A stretch of DNA of 64,000 nt, taken from Tanytarsus gracilentus. Taxonomy: Eukaryota > Arthropoda > Insecta > Diptera > Chironomidae. Shown here piece by piece: positions 1 through 12,000 of this stretch. The position numbers were made by a program, and so were the translations under genes. The stretch lies in assembly GCA_038502055.1 (NCBI GenBank), contig JAXRKN010000039.1, forward strand, positions 2,852,001 to 2,916,000, read 5' to 3'. Each line of letters begins with the position of its first letter. Within the stretch, counting starts at the first letter, position 1. Under the pieces are notes generated by a model. It was not told the DNA's origin and did not search any database. It worked only from the letters and a program-made list of their open reading frames with translations.

Positions 1-1177
1 TGATGAACTTCTGCGTAAAACTGGTTTGAACTAGCTCATTTTAATCGTTTTTATAAACTCATAATGCTAATTGAGTACGAATTAGCAACGAAACATGCCG
101 TTGCCGGCTTCCTCCTCGCGATTGAGCGAAAAAAAACTTGTTTCTACGCTTAGAGATGATGATGAGAGAGAGAACACATTTATCTTGCACTCTAAAAAAT
201 CTAATTCACTTTATTTTAAGACAAACACATAGATCAACGATCTTTTCTAGGTAGTAAAAGCATTAATGCGACGAAGTAGGTAGAAAGAATTTACAATGGA
301 AAATTACACGGAAACAGAGAGAAAATAGTACGAGAGAGAGGACCATGTGGCACAATGTTTAAAAATAGTCCGACCACATTTCGCCACGATTTTAATTTTC
401 CTCTAATTATTCTGCTCATTAAGCGATTTTTTAAAATAAATCATTTGGAAAATTTAAAATATTTATAAAATTAGTCATGGAAGTGCATGAAAATTTTGTT
501 CTTTTCATACGAGGTCATAATTTTAGTTTCTAAGACTCAGTAAAAAACTTATTTTAATCACCCATATTTTTTTTACACACACTGTGTCGGTCAGACATTG
601 TTAAAGCAAAGAAAAAATGTTTTCGTGAAAACTCACCTTAATTATATTAAAACTCAAGTAGAAAATGCTTTTTTTAAACACTAAATTTTAAATTGAAGAA
701 ACTCAATCACAAGAATAATGTCAAATATTAACCATATTCAACGTGAATTAAAAATATTTTTTTACACTTTTTCTTTATCTTGAAAATTCTTCCATATGCT
801 TTTGCTCTTTTGTTTGCACGCGACTTTTGCGAATGAGAGCCAGTTAAAGACTAGAAAGAAATTTTTTTTCTACTTCCAATGAACCTCGCGCTCACTCGGC
901 AAATTTATTTTATGTTGCTCAGCATTATCTTTTTTTTGAATATTTTCTGGATGTTGAAAGTGCGTGTAAAAATTTTAGTTATAAAACTATTTTTATCACT
1001 GATGAGAGTTAGTAAAAAATTTCTAACTTTAAAATGATGACAATAATATGATTTTAGCTAAAATTGAATTAAACTATATCGAGCACGTGTTTGTTAATAA
1101 CGTGGTGAGTTCGGTTTTTCACCACAGTGTTGTTGTTTTGAAAATAAAAAGACCCGCGAAAATTTTTAACTAAAAAA
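1..1177. other. AT-rich region upstream of the ePHD-RING gene, no gene seen
   Basis: No convincing coding region on either strand. The stretch is AT-rich with short poly-A and poly-T runs and scattered GA-rich pieces near 160-180 and 330-345. It must hold the promoter and 5' UTR of the gene starting at 1178. It may also hold the end of a neighbour outside the window, but nothing identifies one. Confidence 0.5.
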
Positions 1178-2437
1178 ATGGCAAAAATAGTAAATAATCG
1201 ATGTATTCTGTGTAAAGGCGTTTGCTTCAATGAAGAAACTTATGGTAAATCATTCGAGAATGACAATTGGAAAGTTCATCATTATTGTATGGTAAAAAAT
1301 TAAAAAATTTGGAAAATTCGAAGAAAGTGAAATATTTTTTACTTTTAGTTATTTACAAACGCGTGTGAACAGAATGGACAAGATGATGAAGGATATGAAG
1401 GATTTTTAAGAAAGGATATCGTGAAAGCTGCAAGAGCAATGAAAAACTATCGATGCTGTCGATGTAAAAAAACAGGAGCTAATATCCTTTGCAGCACTAA
1501 GCAATGTCGAAATTTTTATCACACTGGATGTGCAATTAAATTAGATTGCAACTTTCAGTTCGAAAACAGTTTCCCAGTATTTTGCCCGAAGCATAAAGCT
1601 ATTAAATTTAAAGAGGAGAGACCAATCGACAGCACTTGCGGTATTTGCTTTGAGAAGCTATCAAAGAAAAATTCCATCCTGATTCCTTGCTGTAAGAATA
1701 GCTGGTTCCATCGTCGATGCCTGCAGAAGTACGCCAACACAAGTGGCTATTATCATTTCAAGTGTCCATTATGTGCAGATAAATCAAAATGTATCAACCA
1801 ACTTCCGAAAATGGGAATTTTCATGCCTATGCGAGACGCACAGTGGGAGATTGATAATGATTTCGAAGAAATGGCAGCTCCGCCGCAAGTGGTCTGCGAA
1901 TTTTGTGATAGTAGTCAAGGAGCTGAAGAGAATTATCTCTGGAAAATGTGTGATATTTGTGGGAGTTCGGGCGTGCACTGGAGATGCCTCGAACACACAG
2001 AAAGCCAAAATTTTACTTGTCGACATTGCCATGAAATTCTTGACAAAAAGGAAAATCAACCAAAGCCAAAAACGCCACGCAAGCAGAAACGATTGTCGGA
2101 TGATGGCCTGCCTATTCTTTATTTGGCATCAGACGAGGAAAACTGCTCATCATCAGACGAGGATGAACCGGTTATTAAGCCACGTTTTTCAAAGGCAAAG
2201 CTTGAATTCTCATCAGAGTCTGATAATGAAAATATCGATCCAGGAACTTGTAAAGCAAACGTGATTAAATCAGATAGTTCGGACGATGAAATTGTGAAAC
2301 CGAAAATGAAAAGAAAACATCGAATGCCATCATCTTCTTCGGACGATTCAGACTTCGTGCCACGACGATATAAAAAAATGCGAGTAATGTCATCGCCAGA
2401 AGCACCGAAAACATCTCGAAGTTCAACACGATTTTAA
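1178..2437 (+). CDS. Extended-PHD/RING protein of the G2E3/PHF7/pineapple-eye family
   Basis: Two exons, 1178-1291 and 1349-2437, joined in phase 0 by a 57-nt GT..AG intron; 400 aa. The start is the first ATG of exon 1, which supplies the first zinc ligands (CILC). Residues about 8-115 form an extended PHD (CILC, HHYC, CCRC, HTGC, FCPKH). Residues about 130-175 are RING-like (CGIC, HRRC, CPLC). A third Cys/His module follows (CEFC, CDIC, HWRC, CRHC). This order is that of G2E3, PHF7 and Drosophila pie and Phf7, nuclear chromatin-reader or ubiquitin-ligase proteins. The last ~130 residues are Ser/Asp/Glu-rich acidic clusters between basic stretches and look disordered. I see no HECT domain, so it resembles PHF7 and pie more than full-length G2E3. 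I cannot choose between those two. It converges on the next gene, leaving a 38-bp gap between stop codons. Confidence 0.85.
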
Positions 2438-2475
2438 TTTTTAAAGCGTGACACAAAAATTTATTTCTACAAAAT

Positions 2476-4959
2476 TTATCCATTTGAGAGCTTGAGTTCC
2501 TCTTCAAAGCCCAGTGTATTAATAAAATTCTGCCAGTCAATGAAAGATCCTTCGTCGACTTCAAAATGGAATTGATTTTTCTGCAAAATAAAATTTTAGA
2601 TAAATTTCAAGTTAAATTGAAATTTTACTTTTGGATTAACCGGCGGCACTGGACATGCTTTGCAATCTTTCAGATTTATAAAGTTGAAAAAATCTTGCAC
2701 TTCAATTTCCGAGTTTTCATTTCGATTAAGCACCTGAAAAAGCTGGCGAATGATGGCATCATCGAGAGGAATTCGACAGGCTTTTATCACCCTCCTCAAC
2801 TGTCTCTCACTCAAATAGTCGATTCTTGTCGGTGATAAATGATAAATAAATTCTTTCAATCTATCCATGTCACTCCACAATCCCCGAAATATTTCTCCCT
2901 GAACAATTGCACGAATCATTTCACGATGGTCACGTGGCGATTTGCGAGTTTCGATAGCAAAATGACGGCAAAGTGTAACGATTTCATGCTCAGTGATGTC
3001 ATCACATAAAAGGGCACGCAGCATGTCTTTAAAATCCTCGTAGCAAATAAATTCTCGCATATTTTCTCCCTCTGGAACAGCTTTAACTTTTGTCATGTAT
3101 GAAGCTATAAAGTCCTTGTAAATTGGAGCCAATTTGGACTGAACTTTTGTCATGATGAGAGTTGGATGACTTTTTGGGTACTAAAATGATTAAATTAATT
3201 TCATGTTTTCTCAATATTAAAAGCAACTTACAAGGTCTTTATGTTGTTCCATGAAATTTAAAGCAAAAATATCCGCAGACACAATTTTGAAAATGAAATT
3301 TCTAAAATTCAAAACTGCGCCAAGATAAATGTCTTGAGATTTGTAAGCAACTGGTCGTTGACTTTTATATTTATCCTGATTTGGATAATAAATTTTTGAT
3401 TTGCCAAAAAATTCTCCTCCCTTGAATCCAGCATTGCGACTTGAGAGCTCATAAACAGCGATTGTGTCATCACTGAGATAATAGGTGATGACAAAAAGTC
3501 TCTCATTGTTTTCGTTTACATCCGAAATCATTTTAGCGCCAAATCGAAGAACTAATTTGTCAAAATCCAGGAACTTTTTAAAGTCAATTCTCGGTGCGTG
3601 CGGTTCGAGTCCAACACAATTTCCTTCAGAGTCTTCAAACGAACCCCAACCGTTCCACGGTGGATATTCGAATTCTCTCGATTTAAAATCACCAGATTTA
3701 AATTCTCCCGGAACCGGCACAGGATGAAACTCTTCAATGCCATATTTCTGCTGATAAAATTCTTTAGTTTTTCCATCGCAATCAGTTAAAATAACATTCC
3801 GACCAAACACATTTAAAGTCTTTCCAATTTTAAGATCGCTGTCGTTGTAATAAGTCCCCGAATCATTGCCAAAACTCACATCAAGACGATCTTTAAGATA
3901 TCGAGCTTTCATTGAGTCTTTACCGAGTACATTCAGAACTGAAATATTTCCCTCTCCAACAGCTTGAAGTTTGCATGCATTCTAAAAAATATTTAAAGTT
4001 TATTTCCCTTGCATGTATTTAATTTAATTTAATTACTCTCGGCAGTTTTGCTCTTTTAAGAAACATCCCATTCGATTGACGCCCACAATTTGGTGGTAAT
4101 TTCTCCTTAATTTCAAAAGTGTCATCGGCCATGTGAAACAAAACTTCCAAAATCCTCACATCGCCATTTTCCGAGCCACGATCATCCCAATAAGCCGAAA
4201 ATCTCAAAACTTTTCTATCGTTTTCAAGAAATTTAGCAAATCTGTAGTCTTTTGGTGTTGGATGTTTAGCGATCATGCTTTGCTTCTCCATTTTCCTCAA
4301 CTCAGTAGATGGATCTTTTGGAATTTCTACGGCTGATGAAACACAAATTCCGAGTCGATTTAGAAAATTTCTCGTAAAAATATCGCAATCGGTTATGTGA
4401 TAAACGCGATCGAGCAGTGAAATCGTTGTGTCGACATTAAAATCGAGCAATGACACAAACGAGTCCTGCAATGGCTTCGCTTTTCTAATTCTCTGTCTCG
4501 ATACCAAGCACTGTGAGCCCAACTCTCCTCTCAACTCATGAATTTGAATTGTGTCGTCTTGGAGGAAAAAGCAAATTTTAACGGATCGAATTTGATAAGA
4601 AATTCGATTGACTTCCGGCAGTGTCTCCTTAAAATATGCGAAAAATCTCAACACTTGCTTTTCGAAGACCGTCCATGATGGAACGCTGCCTTTCGCCGAG
4701 CGCGGATTAAGTGATTGCTCAGATTTACATGGATGCAATGGTTGGCCACTTGTGCCGGGTCGGTTGCCCTATTTAAAGATTTTAATTTAAATTTTTAATG
4801 CCAACTATTTAAATTTTTTACCTCGGCCAGCATTGGAATCTGATTAACAACATCAAAATAGTGGCTCTTTCTGAAACACGTTGAGCTTTGTGCACGCTGG
4901 AGTTGGGCTGGATAATTTCCGAGTCCAAGGGTCAGTGAAAGTGGAGTGCATCGATACAT
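2476..4959 (-). CDS. EFHC1/EFHC2-type protein with three DM10 domains and a C-terminal EF-hand region
   Basis: Five coding exons: 4822-4959, 4037-4768, 3232-3981, 2629-3180 and 2476-2580. All junctions are phase 0, giving 758 aa, close to human EFHC2. The N-terminus carries the Y-P-A-Q-L-Q and FDVVNQIPML-type sequence of the family. Three DM10 (DUF1126) domains follow, at about residues 70-175, 210-375 and 430-540. Each contains the conserved 'L-R-F' and 'DDTI.I.E' type strands. The C-terminal ~200 residues hold EF-hand-like helices, including one ending in DWQNFINTLGFEE; calcium ligands look incomplete. In other organisms these proteins are microtubule inner proteins of axonemal doublets, so expression in sensory cilia and sperm is inferred. 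Its start codon lies 154 bp from the oppositely oriented prune gene, so the two probably share a promoter region. Confidence 0.9.
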
Positions 4960-5113
4960 TCTATTTAATTTTATTCAAGCGCTTTTATCAAAATTAAAAA
5001 ATTCGAGTCTTTGCAACGATTAAACAAATTTTTAAATTCATTTCCACGACTACTGAGATTGTTGTCAAACAAAAAAAGTGCTCTCATACGTTCAGTTGTT
5101 ATTGGTGATTTTT
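4960..5113. promoter_or_regulatory. Shared divergent promoter interval between the EFHC-type gene and prune
   Basis: The two start codons (4959 on minus, 5114 on plus) face away from each other across 154 bp. Both 5' UTRs and core promoters must fit here unless untranslated exons exist elsewhere. I see no clear TATA box or other named element. The call is positional. Confidence 0.45.
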
Positions 5114-6345
5114 ATGAGAATTTTAAGGATGAATGGATATTTAAAAGAGGCTAAACGATTGGCTGGCAGTGTCAGTGACATTCTAGGCGTGATGGGAAAT
5201 GAATCGGTTGATCTCGACAGTGCTGGTGAGGCTTAAAATTTCATTTTGAGTGAAAAAATTTATAAAATTCATTTTAGTGTCTTCAATTGTTCTCGCCTAT
5301 CATCTTCACAAATTTGGTCCATCATCTCGCGCAATGCCGAGCGATAAAAGACAAAAGTCATACCACATTATGCCAATAATTAATTGCAAAAAACTCGAGC
5401 TTCCTCTCAAAACGGAAGTCACTTACTGGCTAGAAAAGCACAACATTGAACTAGAAAATTTAATTTGTCGTGATGAAGTCGATATGGCAAAGAATATTGA
5501 AAATTTAATCTTAGTTGATCATCATGTGTCGCCATATCACGAAAAGGCTATTTCTGTCATTGATCATCGACCGTACGATGAAAATTCGATACTGGACGAG
5601 GAGTGTACGATATTAATAGACGAAGTTGGATCGTGTGCAACTCTTGTGGCTGACACAATTAAGAGTGATGTTGGAAGGAGAATCGATAAGGAAATGCTTA
5701 AGCTACTCTATGGTCCAATTGTGCTGGATACAATTAATTTCAGTAAAGAAGCGAAGAAAGTTAAGGAACTTGACATCGAGATGGCCGAAATGATTGAAAG
5801 CATTTTAGGTAATGAAAAATTCTTAATTAATTCATTTTTCCTAATTATTTCTAATTATTTTTTAAGGCATCGAAGTCCCTAAAGAAATTCGTAAGAAACT
5901 TTTTGATGAACTTGTTCAAGCACGCGCTAACGTTAGCACCTTGAACTCTCTGCAAATTCTCTCGAAGGATCTCAAAATAATTTCAGGCTCGAGTGTTAGA
6001 GTTGCCTTGCCAGGTGTTCACGTTTTTGAGTTTCCTCAAATGCAAAATGCTGAAAAAAATCTTCGAATTTTTGCTGAACGAGAAAATATTGATGTTGTCG
6101 TGCTGATGGGAATGAAGCCAAAAGGAAATTCCGTTGAACGAATGTTGGCAGTAATTGACATAAAAAATCCAAAACTCTATAACGACATCCTCAACACTGT
6201 TAAAACTATGGACAATCCTCCTCTAAACTTGGAGCACAAACGTGACATAAATTTCATGGGTGGTGAATTCTTCTATCAAAGAAACGTGCATGCAAGCCGT
6301 AAACAAATTTTGCCAGTCATTAAAGAGCTCCTAAATCGTTATTGA
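5114..6345 (+). CDS. pn: Prune-type DHH-family phosphoesterase (exopolyphosphatase)
   Basis: Three exons, 5114-5225, 5278-5808 and 5867-6345, give 373 aa. The first ATG is used; another in-frame ATG lies 15 nt downstream. The family motifs are present in order: NESVDLDS near residue 33 (motif I, Asp ligands), a conserved Asp in the CRDEVD region, the DHH signature at D118-H119-H120, and DEVGSCATLVAD near residue 160. Exon 3 carries the DHHA2 C-terminal domain with the HKRDINFMGGEFFYQRN-type ending. Family members hydrolyse short-chain polyphosphate, and human PRUNE1 also hydrolyses cyclic nucleotides. In Drosophila the gene controls eye-pigment synthesis and shows the Killer-of-prune interaction. 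Metal-binding residues appear intact, so activity is expected. The last 15 coding bases overlap the 3' coding end of the antisense chemoreceptor model. Confidence 0.93.
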
Positions 6346-7670
6346 TTTTTCTTCTCGTTCTGGAATGTAATCATCAGGAACACCCAATTCCTTTGCTGTC
6401 TTCTTCAAGTCAATCATTTTTAAATTAATATGAAATGCTTCATAAAAAACCGACGTGTAAAGAATGACGATCTAAAATAAAATTTGAATTAAATCATTTA
6501 ATTTTCTCACTCATATTTACCCCATTAATATTCGATCGATCATAATAAAATATTCCGAAAATGTTAATGTGTGTCATTGGTTGTTGTTGAACTTGCATGG
6601 AAAATAATTTTACCGCTTCGACGAGTTGATTGTCCTTAATTGCAATGTGTGCAATTTCATGAATCAAACCGGAAATTTTGAGTCCCTTGCTGTAGATTTT
6701 ATGGCTCGCAATAAAAAGTGAAATTGAAAACACGTTCAAGAGTGAAAGCCACAAAACATTATCGAAGAGATTTTCCACAAACTTTTCCTCCAATATTGCT
6801 GTTTTCAAGAAAAAGAAAGTTATGTAAATTATCTGACCAACATATCCGACACAGTAAGTGAGCAGGAAAAATCCTGAAGTAACGTGAGCATTTTCCAGAA
6901 TGAGCCAGCAGCGATAATAAACTTCCTTAAGTGCCAAAATTCTCGTGTAAATTGAATAATTCTTAGCGAATTTGTGTCGAGCAAAATCCTTAATGAGAAA
7001 GCTTGAAACTATTAAAAAATAAATTAATTGGTAAAAAGTTATTAGAGATTAAATTACCAATTTTCTCCTCATCCTGAATATTTTTCAAACAACTCTTGAT
7101 CACTTCCAACCTCACCGACAGCAACGAGAAGAAGTATAAAAATTTCGTGATGTTAATTTGCACGAAAAAGCTCCAAGTGAGGATGCGAAAAACAAAATCA
7201 AAGAAAAGCGTCGATAAATCAGCTTTAAGAATTCTTGATAATGGAAAATAAAGTGTCAACACTCCATAGACTCCCCAAGTTATTGCAATTTTTCTCTGCA
7301 TTTTTACGTTATACATTTTCAGTTCGTCATGCATTTGAAGTTCATTTTTGATTCTCACATCAATTTCACTAATTGACTTCAAAATATCCTTTTGATGATC
7401 CTTTGTAAAATAGCAACTCATTACGCCCGTCAATAGTGTCCAAATATCAAAGAGAAAAAAAGCTAACAGCACAAAATCACTTTGAATTAAATGTAATCTC
7501 AGGATCACAAGTAAAACTAGAAATAAAATCAACAAAATTGTTGAATATTTTGCAAAATTTATTTCGCCATGTTTTAATTTGAATGGAAAAAATCCAAAAA
7601 ATTGAAAAACTCTTAGAAATTTAACATTTTCTTCGGATAGAGCGAAAAGTTGTTTCTGGACTCTCTTCAT
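6331..7670 (-). CDS. Gustatory-receptor-like seven-transmembrane chemoreceptor
   Basis: Three exons, 7058-7670, 6521-7008 and 6331-6471, give 413 aa. The chosen start is the ATG at 7670; an in-frame ATG at 7736 would add 22 residues, but an acceptor-like sequence lies between the two. Several hydrophobic helices are visible, e.g. a Leu-rich one near residue 50 (TILLILFLVLLVIL), FFDFVFRILTWSFF, FFLLTYCVGYVG and a later one containing LLNVFSISLF. The region QPMTHINIFGIFYYDR resembles the insect 7tm_7 signature before the last helix (A.GFF.LDR). The closing TY....QF motif is degenerate here (ILYTSVFYEAF). About 35 hydrophilic residues follow, which is long for this family. Such receptors are ligand-gated cation channels in taste neurons; the ligand cannot be predicted. 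Confidence 0.75.
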
Positions 7671-9084
7671 GGCGTGAACTTGAATGATTTCTGAATATTC
7701 ATGTGATTTTATATCAACTCTGAAAATTGCAAACACTTAAAAGATATTCCCCCGATAGAAAATTAAATCACAGTTTTTTTTGTTGAATAATTTACGTGTT
7801 GTTTTTATTTTTTTTTAATGATTTGAATGCCTTAATATTTAAAAACATGTAATGAAGATCATCTAATTTTATAGTAGGATGGTATAGTTAAAATTCCTAA
7901 ATATTTTGGCAGAAATTAACAATAAAAAGTTGTGATTAAAAAATACCAAACGTCTTTTTTTTGCATGAAAACTAAAATTAATAGAGAATAAATTAGGGTT
8001 GAAAGCTCAGAGCTTTTTTTTCGAAATTAAGAAGAAGAAATCTTTGGGAAAAGGGGAAAATTATTGAGAGCATTTAATACTTCTTTGTACCCTACACATA
8101 TATCCGCAATTAATAGGCCATTGATTAAAATAATTTTGATCATGAAATCTAACAAAAAAAGTTTCAAGATTGAATGGATGAATGTTACTTCTTAATTTTA
8201 AAATTCTTGCACTAATTTAATTTTTTCAACTACTATTTTCAAAAACAACTACTTGTATCTGTTTGATGGGTTTTAACCACATTTTATGTTTCTACATCAA
8301 TGTCATGTCATTTCGTTAAAATTCATATCGGTAAAAAAATCATCGTGAATGATGAATGTAAAATAGTTTAAATACTTTTCTGCTGCAAATTTCTGAAGTG
8401 GTAATAATTCATTGCAGCCTACATAATATGAGAAAGTCTACTACATTTTGTATGAAATATTTTTAGAAAAATTAGAATGAGAAACTGGACCATTTTTTAA
8501 TTTAACTTTTTTTCAGTAGCAAAAAGAATTTTTCATTTTATAAAAAGAGAACTTTTGACACATTTCATTATATTCCTCCTGAATTATTTCATTCTTAAAA
8601 GTTTAATTTTTTCACTTATCGCCTTTTTTAGGATAAAAAAATTTAAAGAAAAATAAAAGTTGAAAAATCTTTCGGGTTAGATTTTTAGTCATTTTAAGTT
8701 TTGCTTTGCTAGTTTGAGAGTAAAATTACACAGCTAGTTCGCAATATGATGATTAGTTAATTTTTTTTTCAGTAGCGTTTATTAATACAGTAAATTCTTT
8801 TTAGTTATGCGTCAAATGTGAAAGAAAAAAGTTTTAAAATTGACTGAAAATTCAATGAGTTTACCTCATTCTTTTTTTGCGATAGTTTTAAAAATCTAGA
8901 ATCAGAAATTTTCTGTACAAATCATAGTTCAATGTTCATTAAAATTATGAAAACTCTATCACGAAATAATTTTTGCATGTCAATTCTCAGTTTTTCAATA
9001 AATAAGTGATAGATTGTTTAAAATTAATTATCATAGAGAGAGAAAGATTATAAATTAATTAATCGTATGTTATTTTGATAGTCT
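7671..9084. other. Gene-free AT-rich interval between the chemoreceptor and the neurabin 3' end
   Basis: No ORF resembling a protein on either strand. The interval must contain the 5' flank of the chemoreceptor (minus strand) and the 3' UTR of neurabin (minus strand, stop at 9085-9087). The sequence is AT-rich with many poly-A and poly-T runs. A short 'TTTTTTTCAGTAGC' type string occurs twice, near 8510 and 8767. Confidence 0.5.
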
Positions 9085-12000
9085 TTACTTTTTCTTCTTT
9101 TCCTTCTCAGCTTTCTTTTCCGCTTTTTTAATCATTTTTTCACGCTCCTTTCTGTCCTTTTCGTTTTGTCTTCGCTCTTTTTCATTCAACCTCTTCAGCT
9201 CTTTAATGTTTTTCTTTAAAATTTTCTTGTCGTCACCAGCGACATTCAGAATTTTGAAATCTCGCGAGTCAAGTTGAAGTAATGCGCCTTAAAAAATTAA
9301 AAAAGGGATGATTAAAATTTATGAAATTTAAAAACAAAACTCGCAAACCTCCTTCAACACCATGCTCGATAAATTTTGGCACTTGATGCTCCATGTTGAT
9401 GCCGAGGAGCCAATGACACACCTAAGAAAAAAAAACATTCAAATGATAATCAAGCATAAGAAACGACAGCAAGCCAAAAAATTTTACTTGTTCATTATTC
9501 CACTGTTCTACTGGACCGCTCTTCCACTGATGAGCGGCGGCAATTTTGGCACGATCAGATGAAAAGCTAGTAGATGAGCCGGATAAATCTAAAGTACGAC
9601 TTGGCGATTGAAAGGGAGATGAATCGGAAGAAGCGGACAAATTGTCATCGCTTGACTGCGCTTGAGTCTTCCAAGGTGGGGAACCTGTTTGATGTAGTAC
9701 GGGAGGTACATGTTTTACTGTTTTAAAGTTTGATCGAATTTTTTAGCGTTTAGAAAGAAATAAAAAGAAAAACAAAGAAAAACCGCAAAAATGGAAGAAC
9801 CAAAGTAAATTTTCCTCATCTTCTTCAAAGGTTTTTGTTTAAGTACAGAAACAACAAACAACATCTACATTCACAAACAAGCAGGCCTGATTTAAATCTC
9901 TTGATAGAGTTTTTTTTATTTAATTACTTTTAGCATTAAGCATTTACAAAATCCTCAGCAGCAATATTGTGCTGTGGACATTCCATGATAATTTTAGAAA
10001 TATTTCTAAAATTGTCACAAGAATTCTCTACGACATTAACTCAAGCATTCACAAACGCACACACACACACACGTACAATCAGCACTTTCTATAAATACCT
10101 TTTCCGACATTCTCATTGACAGCTTTCTTGATTTCACACAGCAAATTTTGAGAGATCCTTTCTGCTGGATTTTGTAGGTTGAGATCTGAAAAGTCATCGC
10201 TGCTATCGCGCGAGGATCCATCTTCCGTAATTTTCTTTCCCTCACGCTCAGCAAGTCTTTCCTTCAATTGTTCGGCAAGCGATGGCGGATTAATTCCTTT
10301 TAATCCCTTCGGTCGCCGACTCGGATACATCCAAGTGTCGGGAGATTGATCATCAAGTTTATCGTTCGATGAGCCCATGTCGCTCTCATAAGACGATGCA
10401 TTTAAGTCACTGCCATAACTTGAACTTGAAATTTTACCTCCAATATTATCTCGAAAGATATTTGGGATGGTCGAGTGAGGTTTAATCATTTGATAAGCAG
10501 TCGCTTGAACTGGCGATGTTGCAGACTCTTTCTCTTTATGGACACTCGCATAGAGAGGAACGGTTGGCGAGACAATTGGCTGTGCCTTGGTAACGGCTAT
10601 TGGTGTGGAGTAGTGAACTCCATTCGTAAATGTCGGATTATTGTTGGCGGCATCGATATTTTGCTCTTCCTCGCTCTCATCAAGCGTGTCGTTGGAGCTG
10701 CTGTTGCAACTGCCCATTTTTTTCGGCAACTGACGATTCGCCAAAGCTCCACGTGACACTAAGTCGCTCTTACTTTTATTCACAGAGGTGTCGAGAAGTT
10801 CATGCTTGGGAATTGCCGTGTCAAATTCATCTTTAACGGGAATTTTCCTCTCAACCGTTGCTGTCTTTCCATCTTCACCCTCGCCATCGGGCGACAAATC
10901 GGAAATTTCCAAGTCAGAGTACTCACTCTCGATTTTCTTCTGAAACATTGGCTTTGGTGGCTGCTTTCGGGTCATTTGTGGTGTCAACTTAAGACTAGAA
11001 CTATCGCTGAGGGTCACTGGCAATCCGGCACGCTTTTGTGTGTCTTGTAATTCTTGCTCCAAGGAAATTATTCGATCCTTGAGCTTCTTAACGAGCGCAT
11101 TGTACTCGGTGTCTTTCTCTTGAAGATGCTGTAGATAATACTCTTGAAATTGGATCTGGAAAATTAATTAATTTGTTAATTGCTATTTGTCTCTGTATAA
11201 AATTTTCATCTCACCATATCACGATCCCTCTGCTGGAATTCTCGCAGAAGTTTTTTGGATTTGCTGTATTTCTTTTCAAGTGTCACAAATTGAGCTTGAG
11301 ATTGTTGCAGCATATTCTGATAATTGTTAGCCTCTTTGCGGATATCTGCGAGATCCCTCTCCGTCTGCTTCACACGCTCATTTAGCATCTCGGTTTCATT
11401 GGCGACAGTTTGGTATTTGATTAGCTAGAGACGATGAGATTAGAATAGTAATTAATGCAAAAGCTCTGATCGATTTTTTTCATCACATCAAAGCGACATC
11501 AAAAGAGATGATTTCTTACCATTTTCTTAATGTTCATCAGTTCGCCCTCATGCATTGCAATCGTTTTCGTTTTCTATTCGCAAAACGTAACATACGCATT
11601 CGAATGAGTGGATGGGGTGGATGGAAGGTTAATGGATATAATTTTTTTAGAGATGACACAAGCAACAAAAAGGAAAAAGACAACGAAATAAGCCAGAATT
11701 AGTTAAATTAGTCGATTGAATATGATCAATGTTTGCACGCATATAAACACAAAATTCAACTAGGTTAGGTACATTCTAACCTCTATTAAAGTTCAACTCA
11801 CCTCTTGTAGGATTCTCTTGAGAGATTCAACATCGCTCGAGTGATTGAATTCTCCATCGAATGGTGAGTCAGACACAACGGCTGTCGGTGACATCGCACC
11901 TTCGGATAAACTTGAATTTTGTGATACTGGCAAAGTTGAGTCTTCAGATGTTCGTCTCAAATACTCTTCCTGCTGTCTTCTAATTCTCTCTTCTTTCTCC

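Noticed and set aside
3596..3620. tRNA B-box-like string (GGTTCGAGTCC)
   Set aside because: It lies inside a DM10 coding exon on the other strand, and no A box or cloverleaf can be drawn.
10475..11062. Open frames on the plus strand opposite the neurabin C-terminal exon
   Set aside because: They are antisense shadows of the real coding exon on the minus strand and show no protein signature or splice logic.
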